Source: Nepenthes gracilis
Lineage: Eukaryota > Streptophyta > Magnoliopsida > Caryophyllales > Nepenthaceae
Assembly (NCBI GenBank): GCA_033239525.1
Contig: BSYO01000003.1
Span: 22,213,716 to 22,277,715 of the forward strand
Reading direction: 5' to 3'
Length of the DNA stretch: 64,000 nucleotides
How positions within the stretch are numbered: position 1 is the stretch's first letter; each line of letters begins with the position of its first letter. Shown piece by piece: positions 1-12,700 of this stretch. Both the position numbers and the translations under genes were made by a program. A model generated the notes under the pieces. That model made no database searches and had not been told where the DNA came from. It saw only the letters and a program-made list of their open reading frames with translations.

Positions 1-2110
1 AATGGCATGCAAAAACACTTTTATAAAGATTTTAAGATTTTAACATGTTTTACATTAATTTAAGACAAATTTTCTAAAATTTTATAAAATAGAAACAAAT
101 TAATATTCATACAAGATAAAATCAAAGAGAGTAAGACAATTTCAAATGCGTAAGTATTTGAGTAAGAAATGGTTACAGATTTCAAAATATCATCAATAAA
201 AGAAGAAATAGTTTATCTATACTTGATTTCACTTAAATTTATCAAAGATTTGCTTCAATTTCATTTAAAATTAATTTAGATTTGCTTTCTCCTTTTTTCT
301 CTGTTCTTCTCTCTCTTTTCCTCTTCTCTCTTTCTCTTCTCTCAAAACTCACTAAAAAATAAGTTAAAATCATTTAGAAGGCCTATTTATAATAAGTTGG
401 TCCACGTTCATCGATTAGGCATAGCTCAAGCACAAGGCAAATTTTAGCCAATGCATGGGCTCCTCATATGTATGCATTAGGGGCTAACCTTTTGGTCTAT
501 TCACACACAAGCTCCACTCCTGCACACTTCAAGCATAACTATTTCATCAAGAATATGCTTATGAGATGGTCAGGCACATGTCAAACGCCACTCAAATCTG
601 ACCCACTTTTGTCGAGCGTTTAAGTTTTTTTACTCAAATTTATAATTAATCTCAATAATTTATAAATTTATTTAAATTTGATACTTTGAAAATAAATATT
701 GGGGCTTAGATTTTATAAAACAAACATAAGCCCTAGTCTCTCCTTGAAAACCCTCAAATACCTCTCTAAACCCTAATTTTCTCTAGTGAGGCGCACCCCT
801 TAACATCCTCACACTCATGCCCCTTGTCCCCTCTCCTTCACAAACGAACTCCTATTAAAATTTTAAAAAAAATGAAAAAAAAAAAGACAGAAAAACATAA
901 AACCTAGCCGTGGCTTCCTCTTTCCCCTTCCTAACCTTAGCTCCCTTTACTAATTTATATCAACCGTAGCCACTCCGCTTGCTTCTCCTCATCCCCTTTT
1001 GCGGCTTCCTAGAGAGGGAGAAAGATTCAACCATGAGAGAGAGAGAGAGGGAGACACCCTACCAAAAAATCCTTCCACTTTCCTAGGCCTCATCCTAGGT
1101 GACCAAGTTGATGGTGGTGCCTTCGGAGATCCCATCATGGAGGACTTTCAGTGGCCGATTGTGGTGAAGACCTACTATTGCATGCATCCCTAAGTTAGTG
1201 GAAGTGACCCCATTCCTTGGATACCCTTCACTCTTTGTGCTAACCCAAGATTTATTCTTTCACCTCGAAGTTAATTATATTCCTAGAGCTAAATTGTAAA
1301 TAAAGTACAAAGAACGTGTGTTAAATTTTATAACTGTTTAAAATGTCTTACATCGATTTTACAGCGACATTTGACTTAAATTCGAACAAATATTCAAATG
1401 TTATACTGTGATTTGACCAGCATTTGAACAATATTTATATATTCAAATAGCATTTGCACTGCAATTTCTTACATAAATCTTGGCTCTTTTCAATTTTATA
1501 CTTTATATGATTCATATAGATCTAGATAATGAGAGCGCTAACATATAGACTTTCCAATATTATTGTTTTATTACTTGTTCATCATAATTCGGTCGATTTA
1601 TAGAATGTTTGACTCGGCGTGTGACTGGCATGCAATGTCATGTTCAAATATTAGGGACAAGTTGAAAGTAGATCGATAGATCTACAGACCTAGTCTCATA
1701 TTTTTAAAAATACATCCCAGTAGTTGTATTCGATGTGAGTTATAAACCATAAATATCTTATTTCATGAAAAATTTGTCGTTTATAAAGCCAAGGCGCAAC
1801 ATTTGACCGACATGCAAGGTAGCATTCAAATGTTTGGCATAATTTGAGGCAAATTCATGTTTCAGGGATATCTATAGGTTAGATATTTGGTAGAATGTAG
1901 TTTCACCATTCTTTGGCCTTATTGAGTTAGACCATCAAGTAGATGTCACGACAGAGTTTATGTTTTGGCGTTCATTACAGCATTGAATGCTAGAAGACTA
2001 GAGTATTGGTTCAACCTAAACTTGCAAGGTAAGTAAGTGGGTGACTAATCTAATATTATCCTAGGGTTTTTACTGGTAGTAGGCCCAGTTAGTGTGTCAC
2101 GTGGTGATAT
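1..2110. other. AT-rich DNA with no recognised gene
   Basis: No gene was found. Around 700-1250 is a pyrimidine-rich stretch with several AAACCCTAA-like motifs and a GA-rich patch (about 1038-1052), resembling plant 5' leader or LTR-end sequence. Around 1370-1490 and 1780-1850 the motif CATTTGAA/TTCAAATG recurs; the same kind of motif appears near 4000-4160 and 60045-60070. This suggests remnants of a dispersed repeat that could not be delimited. Short ORFs here (for example 999-1193) have no recognisable similarity. Confidence 0.4.
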
Positions 2111-2113
2111 TTA

Positions 2114-2873
2114 CAGCACATTTAGTTATTAAAATAAAATAAGATTGGAATAAAATAGCTATTTTAAAGAATAAAATAATATAGGAATAGAGTTAAGAAT
2201 TATTATTTTCATATTTGATTATTGAAATAGAATAAATTAAAAATTAATATTACAATGTTTGGTTTGTAGAATAAAATGATGAATAAAATAAAAATTTATC
2301 GTAATGATTTTTTGTCTTTATTTAATAAAAAAGATATTCTTTTTCCTTACATATAAATATATAATTTTAAATTATTATTTAGTGTAATATATATTTTTAT
2401 CATAAAAAATATATTTAATAAATATTTGATATAATATATATAATCAAATATATATTATATAAATATAATTACATGTATATGTCAAATATTTATTAATTAT
2501 TTGATATAATATTACGTATTATTAAGTATTATATTTGATATAATATTACTTATTATTATATAATATATAATATTACGCATTAAATATTTATTAAATATTA
2601 TGTATATATAATTACATGTATATATCAAATATTTATTAATTATTTATATAATATTACGTATTATTAAATATTATATTAGATATAATATTACATATTATTA
2701 TATAATACGTAATATCACGTATTAAATATTTATTAAATATTATATATATATAATTACATGAATATATCAAATATTTATTATTTATTTGGTATAATAATAT
2801 GTATTATTAAATATTATATTTGATATAATATTACATATTATTATATAATACATAATATTATGTATTAAATTAA

Positions 2874-2905
<32 letters not shown>

Positions 2906-3267
2906 TTACGTGTTTATATCAAAGATTTATTAAATATTACATATATATAATATTACATGTATATAATAAATGTTTATGAAATATAATTATTAAATAATTA
3001 TATATAAAATAATTATGTGTGTATATATATATTTATATAAGGGCATTCTCAAAATATAAAAAATTAATGCAAAAATAATTATTTCCAATTACCAGAAAAT
3101 AACTGATACCAATGGGAAGATAGTAGTAGTTATTCTTTGAGATCCGGGAATAACTATTCTTTTAGGAATATTTATTTCTTATCAAAATATAAATAAATAG
3201 TTGAATGAATATTTTTGAAGAAATTAGGTGTGAGTAGAAATTTTATTCTCACCAACCAAATATAGGG
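2114..3267. mobile_element. Tourist-like (PIF/Harbinger-type) MITE with expanded AT-rich core
   Basis: The ends are imperfect inverted repeats: CAGCACATTTAGTTATT on the left, and AACCAAATATAGGG on the right, which is its approximate reverse complement. TTA directly flanks both ends (2111-2113 and 3268-3270), the 3-bp TSD typical of Tourist/PIF-Harbinger MITEs. The left 180 bases align well with the reverse complement of the right arm of the element at 39586-40080, so this is a repeated family. The centre (about 2330-3040) is almost pure A/T with repeated ATATTACGTATTATTA-like units and a TA microsatellite near 2873-2898. There is no coding capacity. Confidence 0.6.
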
Positions 3268-3270
3268 TTA

Positions 3271-4808
3271 GTATATTCGGAGAGTCTTCTTAACTTCTTT
3301 CTTGATGATGATCTTCTCAGCATATTTTTTGGATGCATCAATTGTCTTGATTATCTATAAGTGGGTTAATAGGACTTTTAAAAATAGTACGATATCATAA
3401 AGAATAAAACATATGAAACTATGATTTAGTTTATAGTTTTTCAATATCTAATTTATATTCTAGTGAGTTGAGATCTACTTCTTATAGAGATATTTATAGT
3501 CATGAAATTATTGTATGGTAGGTATCAAGAAATATTACGGTTAGAAACTCAAGTGTTGATACATATGAGTATTGATTCTTATATCCAAAATGGGAAAAAA
3601 AAATACGAGTGCATAATTCTTATACTTAGATCGGGCGAAGAAAATTGATAAGATGAGTATTGATTTCTATACTTAAAATATAAAAAGGAAATATAGGTTA
3701 GCAATTTCTGCACTCAGATTAGACAAAAAAAATTATTAGAATGAGTATTGATTCTTATGCCTGGATTGCAATGGGATTTGAGCAAGCAATTCCCATACAA
3801 TATTTGGCAAAGTGAATTGTCGTATGTCAAACTTTTTAGCATTAGCTTTCTCTTGTGATTGACCAAGCCATTAGGGGTGAAAATGCATGATCTTTAACTT
3901 AAAATTGATAGAATAAAATCTAGACAAATGTGTAGGCGATAAAATATATATAATGTTTGATTTATAGAGTTAGAGAATTTTTAACTTTGAAGAATTGAAT
4001 AGATCCAAACATGTTTTGACCATGGAGATTACTCAATTATTAACCTTATCTATAACTTCAAATGGTCAAAAACACAGTTTTCTCTCAAAATCCATACCAA
4101 AAACCAATTTGCATTCAAAAATAGTCATTTGGCATTCGATGAACCATTTGAACATTGTATTAAACGTCACAAATAATTTTTTATAGTTATTCTCCAAAAT
4201 GATTCCATCGTCTTCTAAATTCCAAAAAAGCTAATGTCAATCATAAATATCACCAAAAATTAGTATGTCTAATTTATTATATAGTTTTTATAACTTAAAA
4301 AATATTTAGAATATTACAGAAAACATTATCAATATTTCAAATGATGTTTATTTAATAAATCAATCATATTCAAAAATTTTTAAAAATAGACGAGACAACT
4401 TTAATTCATTTAATATCTTATAATCCCTCCGATAAGTAGACCAATTTATAAACTCATTATTTTTTAAACAACTAGGCAATTCTAAAAACCGTCCATTATT
4501 GACAGTTCATAGAAATTATACTAATAATTAATGTCCATTATTTTTTTATTTTTAAATAACTAACAACAAAATCAATGGCAAGAAATTCAACATATGACAG
4601 AAATATAAATTAAAATACATGCACATTTGCTTTCATTTTTTTAATAAATTATCAATATTATGTGCTACAATAACAAATATTTACTCATTGGATTATAAAA
4701 GGTCATAAAGTCCCCTATGTCAAGTTTAAATGCAACTAAAATCTCTTAATTGTAGAGTTAAGGAGTCTCTTTCTCGTGATAATATCTACTTCCTGTGTGC
4801 GAGGGATT
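3271..4808. other. Non-coding AT-rich DNA
   Basis: No gene was found. A loosely repeated phrase (GAGTATTGATTCTTATA and variants) occurs about three times between 3560 and 3765, about 95-110 bases apart, suggesting an old minor tandem repeat. The rest is simple AT-rich sequence. Confidence 0.4.
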
Positions 4809-4816
4809 GAATTTGG

Positions 4817-5097
4817 GGATCCTACTTCTCTCAAGGAGAAGTGAGATCCTACGTTTTTTCATAGAATTATTGGATTAAAATTTAATGATCATGATTTAAA
4901 AAATAAAAAATATTAAATATAGTTATATTTTTAATTTATTTTTTTAAAAATATCAATATTTATTGAATATTAAGTTAAATATTAAAAAAAATTTAATAAA
5001 AATAATTATTTACATATTATTATATAGTATTTAAATTTTAACCGTTAGATTTTTTAAAATTGATGGTGTGGATGAGAGAAGTAGGATCCCCCACTCC
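4817..5097. mobile_element. Hairpin MITE with GGATCCTACTTCTCTC inverted ends
   Basis: The left end reads GGATCCTACTTCTCTCA, and the right end (5074-5092) is its reverse complement, GAGAGAAGTAGGATCCCC. The interior is A/T-rich. The octamer GAATTTGG occurs just outside both ends (4809-4816 and 5098-5105) and may be an 8-bp TSD, which would point to a hAT-type origin. A diverged sibling lies near 29029-29306, and a fragment carrying AATCTAACCGTTAAA is near 13250. No protein is encoded. Confidence 0.55.
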
Positions 5098-5105
5098 GAA
5101 TTTGG

Positions 5106-5514
5106 TGGTGCAGTTTCCACCTCACTCTGCGCATTCCCCTTTTTTTATTTTTCGTAAAAAAAACAAAATGATAATCCCATGAAAAATTTATTTTGTGCAC
5201 CCTGATAGTATAATACAAATACCAACTAAACAATCTTCACGAAGGAATGTGAAAACAAATCATTTGTCTTTGATATCAATATGGAAAATACAAACTCATG
5301 TACAGTGAAGGCAGAGTTTAACTTACATCTATTTGTTTAAAATTAGGATATTGTCTATTTATTATACGCTTTACTAAATATCTACTTCTTGGTGGTGGAG
5401 TATTTTACAAGAAAGATACTCACAATATATACAGCGTAAATGTATAAAAATCAAAATGTGAATAAATTTTTCTTGAAAAATATTAATGTGAAGTGTATTT
5501 GTATATGAAAGGAA

Positions 5515-5549
<35 letters not shown>

Positions 5550-6258
5550 CATTTAAATTGTGACTTTCTGTTGGCTGAAAAAGATCAAACAATACAACAT
5601 ATTGAAGATGATAATAAAGTTATTTTTATTGCCAAAAGCACGCTGTAAATATCTTTCAACTCCCACATTTGTAAGAAACGCAAGTCCCCGCCGCCTCCCA
5701 CAGACCACCAAGCTGGCCAACAATGGTGGTCGATAAATCTGGTTGTGGTTGTGCTAATTTATTGGTTGTGCTGACGATTAGAGATAGGAGAAGGTTAAAA
5801 TGAGCGCAACAGTGGGGAGAGAGGTTGGGGTGGCTGCGGCATCAGGGAGAAATTGTATCTGTTACAATAACTTTAAAAAAGTAAACCAATTTTGTAATTC
5901 CTATACATATTGACAGCCATATGGACTATGCTATTTGCTTGCTTATATCATATCCAATTAATTACTTCACTTTCTCACATAAACCCTGCCGCACAGGTCT
6001 CCAAAGAGAAAGATATAACAATCTATTATTATGTTGTACAATAACGACAGACTATTTTTACACATAAAACTATCATACCCACTAATATAAAACTATCACA
6101 TCCACTAATGTAAGATCCCTATAATTTATCATAGCACATAGGTTTTTACAGCATGACCAAACTTCTCACGACATGACAAATCAACAAATTAATGGGTATA
6201 TATATATATATATTCATACGATCATAGATTCTCTCCTTCCAAATCTGTATACTGTAAC
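5106..6258. other. Downstream flank and 3' UTR side of the NAC gene
   Basis: This stretch follows the NAC stop codon in the gene's direction. It contains an (AT)n microsatellite at about 5519-5545 and a smaller TA run near 6198-6213. No other gene was found. The NAC 3' UTR must lie in its right part, but no single polyadenylation signal stands out. Confidence 0.4.
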
Positions 6259-6714
6259 TCACGACAACACTACACCATCATCGTCCTCAAATCCCATGTC
6301 TGTAAAATCATGATCAGGTGCTCCATCATCCAGACGGTCATCCACCAAATTCATGTCCCACGGATAATTACCATACTCGTGATGATCATTCTTGGGGATG
6401 AATAACTCACTGCACGGGAGTACATAATTTCCCTCTTCTTTGAGAAGTTGCAGAAAATTAGGGTTTAACAATCCTAAATCTAAGGCGTTATGATTTTGGT
6501 TGATTAGGAGGTTTTGAGTGGATGGGTTTGAAGGGAATGAGTTGACTCGTTGATGTCCACAACTCATGACGTGATGCTCAGTAGGCGGCGGCACAGCCGA
6601 ATTTGGAGAAGAAGCCCCGCCAATTATTTGATCAAACACTCGTGGTGGGATATTCTCATTGGTGGTGGTCTCTCCCCGGCTTTTGTGGAGAACTCTGCAT
6701 AGCACCCAGTCTTC
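6259..6714 (-). CDS. NAC gene exon 3 (subdomain E and C-terminal regulatory region)
   Basis: This exon starts after a GGACAG acceptor in phase 0, giving [18 protein letters not shown], and runs 151 codons to the stop. After residue 157 the sequence is low-complexity: PPP, Asn- and Ser-rich stretches, NQNHN, and an acidic end ([13 protein letters not shown]). No transmembrane helix is seen, so this is not a membrane-tethered NAC. Confidence 0.93.
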   Translation of the reverse strand, partial: EDWVLCRVLHKSRGETTTNENIPPRVFDQIIGGASSPNSAVPPPTEHHVMSCGHQRVNSFPSNPSTQNLLINQNHNALDLGLLNPNFLQLLKEEGNYVLPCSELFIPKNDHHEYGNYPWDMNLVDDRLDDGAPDHDFTDMGFEDDDGVVLS

Positions 6715-9700
6715 CTGTCCTCCCAACATCAGTTGCAATAGTCCAGTTAGCTACTTAATGGGAAATGTTGCATATTCTACTTATTTATAATATTTTTATA
6801 ATTTATTTTTACATATAGTGTCTATTTTAATTTTAATTCTTTTTCTTTTTTAAATTTAATAGAATCTACATTACATGTGAATTAACTCACAAAATTCATC
6901 TACATATATACATCTTGATTTTGGTATAACATGACTCATTTGTACAAAAATAATAATTGCAATTTTTGCCTATCTTTAAAATAAGTTTCGAAAAATAACA
7001 ACTAATCTGAGAATCAAAAAAAAAAAAAACTCCTTATTTCTTTATCAAAAGCCGCATCTACTATATTTTTTGTGATATTCCGCATAAGGAACTCTATATA
7101 TTAAAAAAAGTCCTCAACAAATACGATGGTGTTTAAATATAGTCCTCCTAAGAACCTATATAGAATCGGTCTTTAGTTAACCTACTCTCCTGCTTATTCT
7201 CCTATATGTAGTTGACCTCTACCCGACAAAGAGAGTAATGCCACAGGCAAGGATATATAAAAATTCCACAAGCAGCATCTAGTATCCACATGTATGATCT
7301 TCTTAAAAAAATAAGTAACGCGTTATTACTTACTATTTTGTGCTACTATACTTATAAATGAATAGATTACTAAGGTAGAATCTCTATTCTATTTCTTAGT
7401 AGGACTAGCGGGTTTAAAGAGATAGAAAAATAAATCATTATAATTGTAAGAAAATTTAAGATATTTCTACATTGAACTAAATCTTTTCCAAATATGACCT
7501 AAATTTATGCATATAAATGCCAAAGCATCAAAAGCTCATCATATTTATCCTTATGATAAATATATGCATATATATAATAGGTTCGCTAAGATATATATGT
7601 AATTTGATTTGATTAAATGATAATACTTGAATTGAGCGTAGGTTATGTAGTTATTACATACATATGTAATAATTTCATGCATGGAAGATAGCATCTCTAT
7701 TGAGTTATGGGTTACTTTTATATGGATTCATACCCATTTAATATGTTATTTGGTAGTTTAGATGAGAACACACAGATTCTCTACTAACATGGAAGATTAG
7801 AGTTTTTGCGCTCATGATGAAAACTTGAAGCACATGTTCTAGAAGGAGAGCACTTGAGTCACATCCAAAGGGTGTCTGAAGTGCCGAATCCAGTGACCTT
7901 ATACTCGAGGTGCGCCTAAAGAGCGCTCGAGCGTAGCTCGCATAATAAAAACATGCAAATACGTCTTTAGGATAAATCACTTGTGATTTTCAAACGTAGA
8001 GGGCGCCATCAATGAGAGAAAAAGAAAACAAATAGAGAGAAAATGAAGAATATGAAAATTTGAGTATTCAATTGAGTTCCAAATTGACTTCTAATCTCCA
8101 CCAACCATGTGAACACTATTCTTAGAATTGAGAAAAATATTTTATCAGTTATTTTTTTACTCATTTATCTTGTACTTATTATTATTCGATTTGGTTGATA
8201 TAAGGTACTGAATCCTTATATTATTGAAGTTTGAGTAATCGAAATATTATATAATTAAGATATTTTTAAATAAATCATCCAATGGATTTTTTTGTCACTC
8301 TAAAGGGAGTATTCCACGTAAAAATTATGTGTTACCTCATTATTTGTAGTTTCTATTTGCTTGTAGTGTGTTATCAAATATTTTCTTACGATTCAAATAA
8401 GAGGTCTAGGTCCCAACAAGTAGTATTAGATACAGTTCTTTGCGTTGTGTATTAAGATTTATTTGAATCAATGGAAGTTAGGAACAAAGTGGTTTGTTTG
8501 ACTAGTATAAACTATGATATTTAGAAGAGTAATATGAAAGATTTATTATTTATGAAAACGATATATCTTTTAGCATTTATTATGCAAAAGTCTGAGTCAA
8601 AATCTGATGATGAATGAGCTTTTGAATATGAATAAGTTTATGACTATATTTGACAATTTATAGACGACAACGTATACAATCACATTAAAAATGAAACGAA
8701 TGCAAAGACATTGTAGGAAAAGTTGAAGACACTCTACGCTGCAAAAACTAAGAACAATAAATTGTATCGCTTGATGAAGTTAACGCAAGTGAGGTACAAT
8801 AAGGATACGTCTATTGTCGATTACTTGAATGAGTTTTAAGGATGTGTGGACTAATTGAGTAGTATGTACATTAAGTTTGATGATTAGTTGTTGGGCTTGT
8901 GGCCTATTAACTACCTAATTGGACTCTTGAAAGGTTATACAGATTATCATCACCAATACAATTTCAAATGGTATGGTGATTCTGAAAAAAGTAAAGAGAG
9001 TTATGCTAAATGAAGAGATAAGACGTCGATCATAGGAGCCTTCTTCTTTGCACTCCGAAATGTTAGTCTCCGAGTTACAGGGAATGAATAAAGAGTGTGG
9101 CCCTAAATCTAGTGAGAAGAGTTAAAAGTTCCGATCGAGGTATCAAAATCTTGAGTGTCATCATTGTAGATAAAAGGGGTATATCAAGAGGTAATGTTAC
9201 AAATGAAATTATAAAAATGCCAACAGCAATGAGAAGAAAGCGAACAAGACCCAAAATGAGGAAAGAGTCTTAATTGTTACCAAAAGCGACTTTTGGTTGG
9301 TATACAAGGAGGATGAAATAATCAATTTGGAGAATCATGAAATGGTTGGGAGATAGACAGTAGTATCTCACTGCACATCACGTCACAGAAGGAAATCTTC
9401 ATGTCTTTCACTCTCGGTGATCTCAAAATGTTCAAAATGGGTAACGAAAGAACATCTCGGATTATTTGTTGTGGTGATGTGTACCTTATCATCAACAATG
9501 GGACCAAATTGCTATTAAGGGATATAAGACATGTCCCAAATATTCGATCGAATCTAATTTCGGCTGAAAAACTTGATAACGAAGGATTTTACAGCACGTT
9601 TTGTGATGGGGCATGGAAGTTGACTAGGGTTTCTCTAGTAGTTGCCTTAGGAAAGAAAATTTTTAACTTGTATGTGTTTCAAGCCTCTATCTCAACTGGA

Positions 9701-12700
9701 GATGTGCATGTCGCAAGAAGTGAAGAGTCTTCTAATTTATGGCACCGATGGCTGAGTCACATGAGTGAGAAGGAGCTGAACTGGTTAACCAAGAAAGACT
9801 TTCTTCAGGGTGCTTTGGGGTGTGAAAGAAGCAAAGTTGAAAACTTGTCCCCGTTCTATAGCGGGGAAGTAATAGCAAGTTTCATTCCATAGAAACTCAT
9901 CCACAAAGAAGGCCGATCTTATTGAACTAGTTCACACCGACATATGTGGCCCTCTCAAAATGAAGACACCCAGAGGAGTACTATACATTTATTGATAATT
10001 ATTCAAGAAAATTGTGGATATATCCGTTAAAGTCGAAGTATCAAGCCCATAATATCTTTGAATATTTTCATTCATTAGTTGAGAGGCAAATAGGAAAGAA
10101 GTTGATGTACTTCTAGAATGACAATAACGATGAATATATCAGAGCATTTGACACATATTGTCCAACCCACGGAATTCAACACTTAAGGACTCTACCAAAA
10201 ACACGACAGATAAATGGTGTAGCAGAACGGATGAATAGGATACTAATGAAGAGAATTCGCTATGTACTTTTGAAAGTAAAACTCTCCGGTCATTTTGGGG
10301 GGAAGCCTCCAAGGTTGTGACGCATATCATCAACTTATCACCAAGTGATCCACTGAATGAAGAAATTACAGAGAATGTATGGTTTGGAAAGGAAGTATCC
10401 TATGATCACGTGCACATGCTTGAATGCAAGGCCTTTGTTCATATCCCTAAGAACGAGAGGTCCAAGCTAGAATTGAAGACCAAACAATGCATTTTTCTCG
10501 GATATGGGAAAGATGAGTTAGGATATCGATTCTAAGATTCGATAGAGACGAAGTTTGTCAAATTGAGGGATGTGATGTTCGTTAAGGACGAGACAATTAA
10601 AGACATCCGTAAAAAGGCAAAAGTTGTCACCAACAACAACAACAGTCGGGTTTACAATATAAATCTTGAGTCATTGATACCAGTGCTTATTCATAATGAA
10701 GATTGTGATCAAGGTAGTGTCGAAGTGGAAGAAGATAGTAGGACTCCTATGCTCGATAGAGATGAGGATGATGTTGTTCCTCATAATACTGTTGAACCCA
10801 CCGAAACCATTCCACTCCGACGATCCACGAGAGATCGAAAGTTCTCTATTTGTTTGTCGGTTGATAAGTATGTGTTACTTTTCAATAGAATGAAGTCTGA
10901 AAGCTTTTAAGAAATTATGAAGGATGAGTACAAAGTGGAGTGGATGAAAACCATGCATGATAAAATGAAGCTGTTGTAGAGAGGAAAGCTCAAAACTTGT
11001 TGTATTATTACTGGGAGATGATGATTATCTCACATGGTTATGAGAAAAAGTTTATTAGATTATGAATCACTCCCGTGTGAACCCATATCTATTTGAAGTG
11101 TCGTTTGGTGGTTTAGATGAAGACACATGAGTTCTATATTGATATAGAGAATTGGAGTTTTCACGCTTGCGACGAAGGCCTGAAGCACAATAATTAGAAG
11201 GAGAGCACTTGAAGCATGCTGAAGGGCATTTGAAACGTCAAATCCAATGACCTTATACTCCAATGCGGGGAACAGTGGACGTGTGCTCCAAGCACTCCCG
11301 AGGGGTGCTTGTGGTGCCAATTCTCATGGCACACATGCTCGAGGCGAGCCTAAAAGTGCTCAAATGCAGCTCATAGTATAAAAATACACCAACACTTTTT
11401 TTTAGTAAACCACTTGCAATTTTCAGACCTAGGAGCATTATCAATGAGAGAAAAAGAAAAGAAATAGAGGGAAAAAAAAAAAATAGGAAGATTCAAGCAC
11501 TCGATTGAATTTCTAATCGAGTTTTAATCTCCGTGAATCCTGGGAACACTATTCTTAAAATTGATAATAAAATTGATAATAACGTTTTAATGATTATTTT
11601 TTTACTCTTTTATTTTATACTCATTATTGCTCTATTTGGTTGATACAAGGTACTGAGCCTTTGTATTATTGGAGATTGTGTAAATAAAATATTATATAGT
11701 AGAGATATTTTTAAATAAATTATTCTGTAATTTTTTGCCCATCTTAAAAAAAGTTTTTAATATAAAAATTATATATTATCTTATTATTTATAATTATGAT
11801 TTGCTCATATTATATTATAAAATATTTTTTTATAATTTAAATAAGCAGTTGGAATTCTAATATTCTCAACTATTGACTTTAACACCCGAAATTAGTCCAA
11901 AGGGGGTATACGTGGAGCTGCTGCTAAAGAGACAGCACGGCCACTTTGCCTCCACTTACTGGATCTAAAAGACTATTTTATCCATTCGACCTACAGGATG
12001 GCTACCTAGTCGCTTGGATTGTGAGGGGCTGTCCCAACCTATTTGGTGGGCAGTGGCTGTTGGATTAAGTATAATTTAATGATTTTATTTTATTTTATTT
12101 AATTCAAGGTAATTTGAGATATTCATTTAAATTTGTTTAAATTATGAGTATATTAAAATATTTGTATTATCTAAAATAAAAAATAATATTAGAACTATAT
12201 TTTTTATTTTTTTTAAATATTAAATATTTGATTTAATATGGCAGGTATTTTCCGAGATCCCTAGTTTTTTTTATCCTAGTATTCCATAGAGCAGAATGGG
12301 AGCCACTCGTTGTCTCCTAGAGGACGTTCGTGCGTGGCACGTACTACTTCTTACGTATAATTCGAGCCCAACTAACACATGTGCGTTGACACTGTTATAA
12401 AAGGTTGTATGCAATTTTTAGGGCATGGATTTGAAAGTATATTTCAATATAAACGTGTCGCACCAAGAGAGAAAACAGAAAAAAAAAAAAAATAAATTTC
12501 GGCGTTACGTTAAAATTCAATTTGAATATCATTCTTTATTAGAATTGGATATCTTACTCTAATCTTGATCTTAGAATATAATATCAATTGGTTATTTATT
12601 TTCTCAATATATTCTTTCATTATTATTTGTAAGATGAGTTAAAGGTCATGTTTAATTATTATTCACTAAGGTTATAATGAAAAGCCCTTCAATAAATAAT

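Larger units (their letters stand above)
7698..11862 (+). mobile_element. Decayed Ty1/Copia LTR retrotransposon lacking reverse transcriptase
   Basis: The two LTRs flank a Copia gag-protease-integrase remnant. The flanking pentamers ATCTC (7693-7697) and TTCTC (11863-11867) match in 4 of 5 bases and are probably the TSD. A degenerate initiator-tRNA-type primer site (TAGTATTAGATA) starts 2 bases after the 5' LTR. A purine run (GAGAAAAAG) precedes the 3' LTR. The element lies in NAC intron 2, antisense to the gene. The region that should encode reverse transcriptase and RNase H is missing, so the element is dead. Confidence 0.8.

Noticed and set aside
999..1193. 64-codon plus-strand ORF
   Set aside because: It includes a GAGAGA run and shows no recognisable domain. 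Length and composition fit chance in a pyrimidine/purine-rich stretch.
2330..3040. AT-rich repeated block as a satellite, replication origin or scaffold attachment site
   Set aside because: It lies between the inverted ends of a MITE and is better explained as expansion of its core; no independent evidence for another role.
6259..6714. miR164 target site in NAC exon 3
   Set aside because: Several NAC genes are cut by miR164, so the exon was scanned for the target. The best candidate (around TATGTACTCCCGTGCAGTG) pairs poorly and does not encode the usual motif, so no site is claimed.
9401..9892. 163-codon ORF as a host gene
   Set aside because: It carries the Copia GAG-pre-integrase motif and is flanked by broken gag and integrase and by LTRs, so it is part of the retrotransposon.
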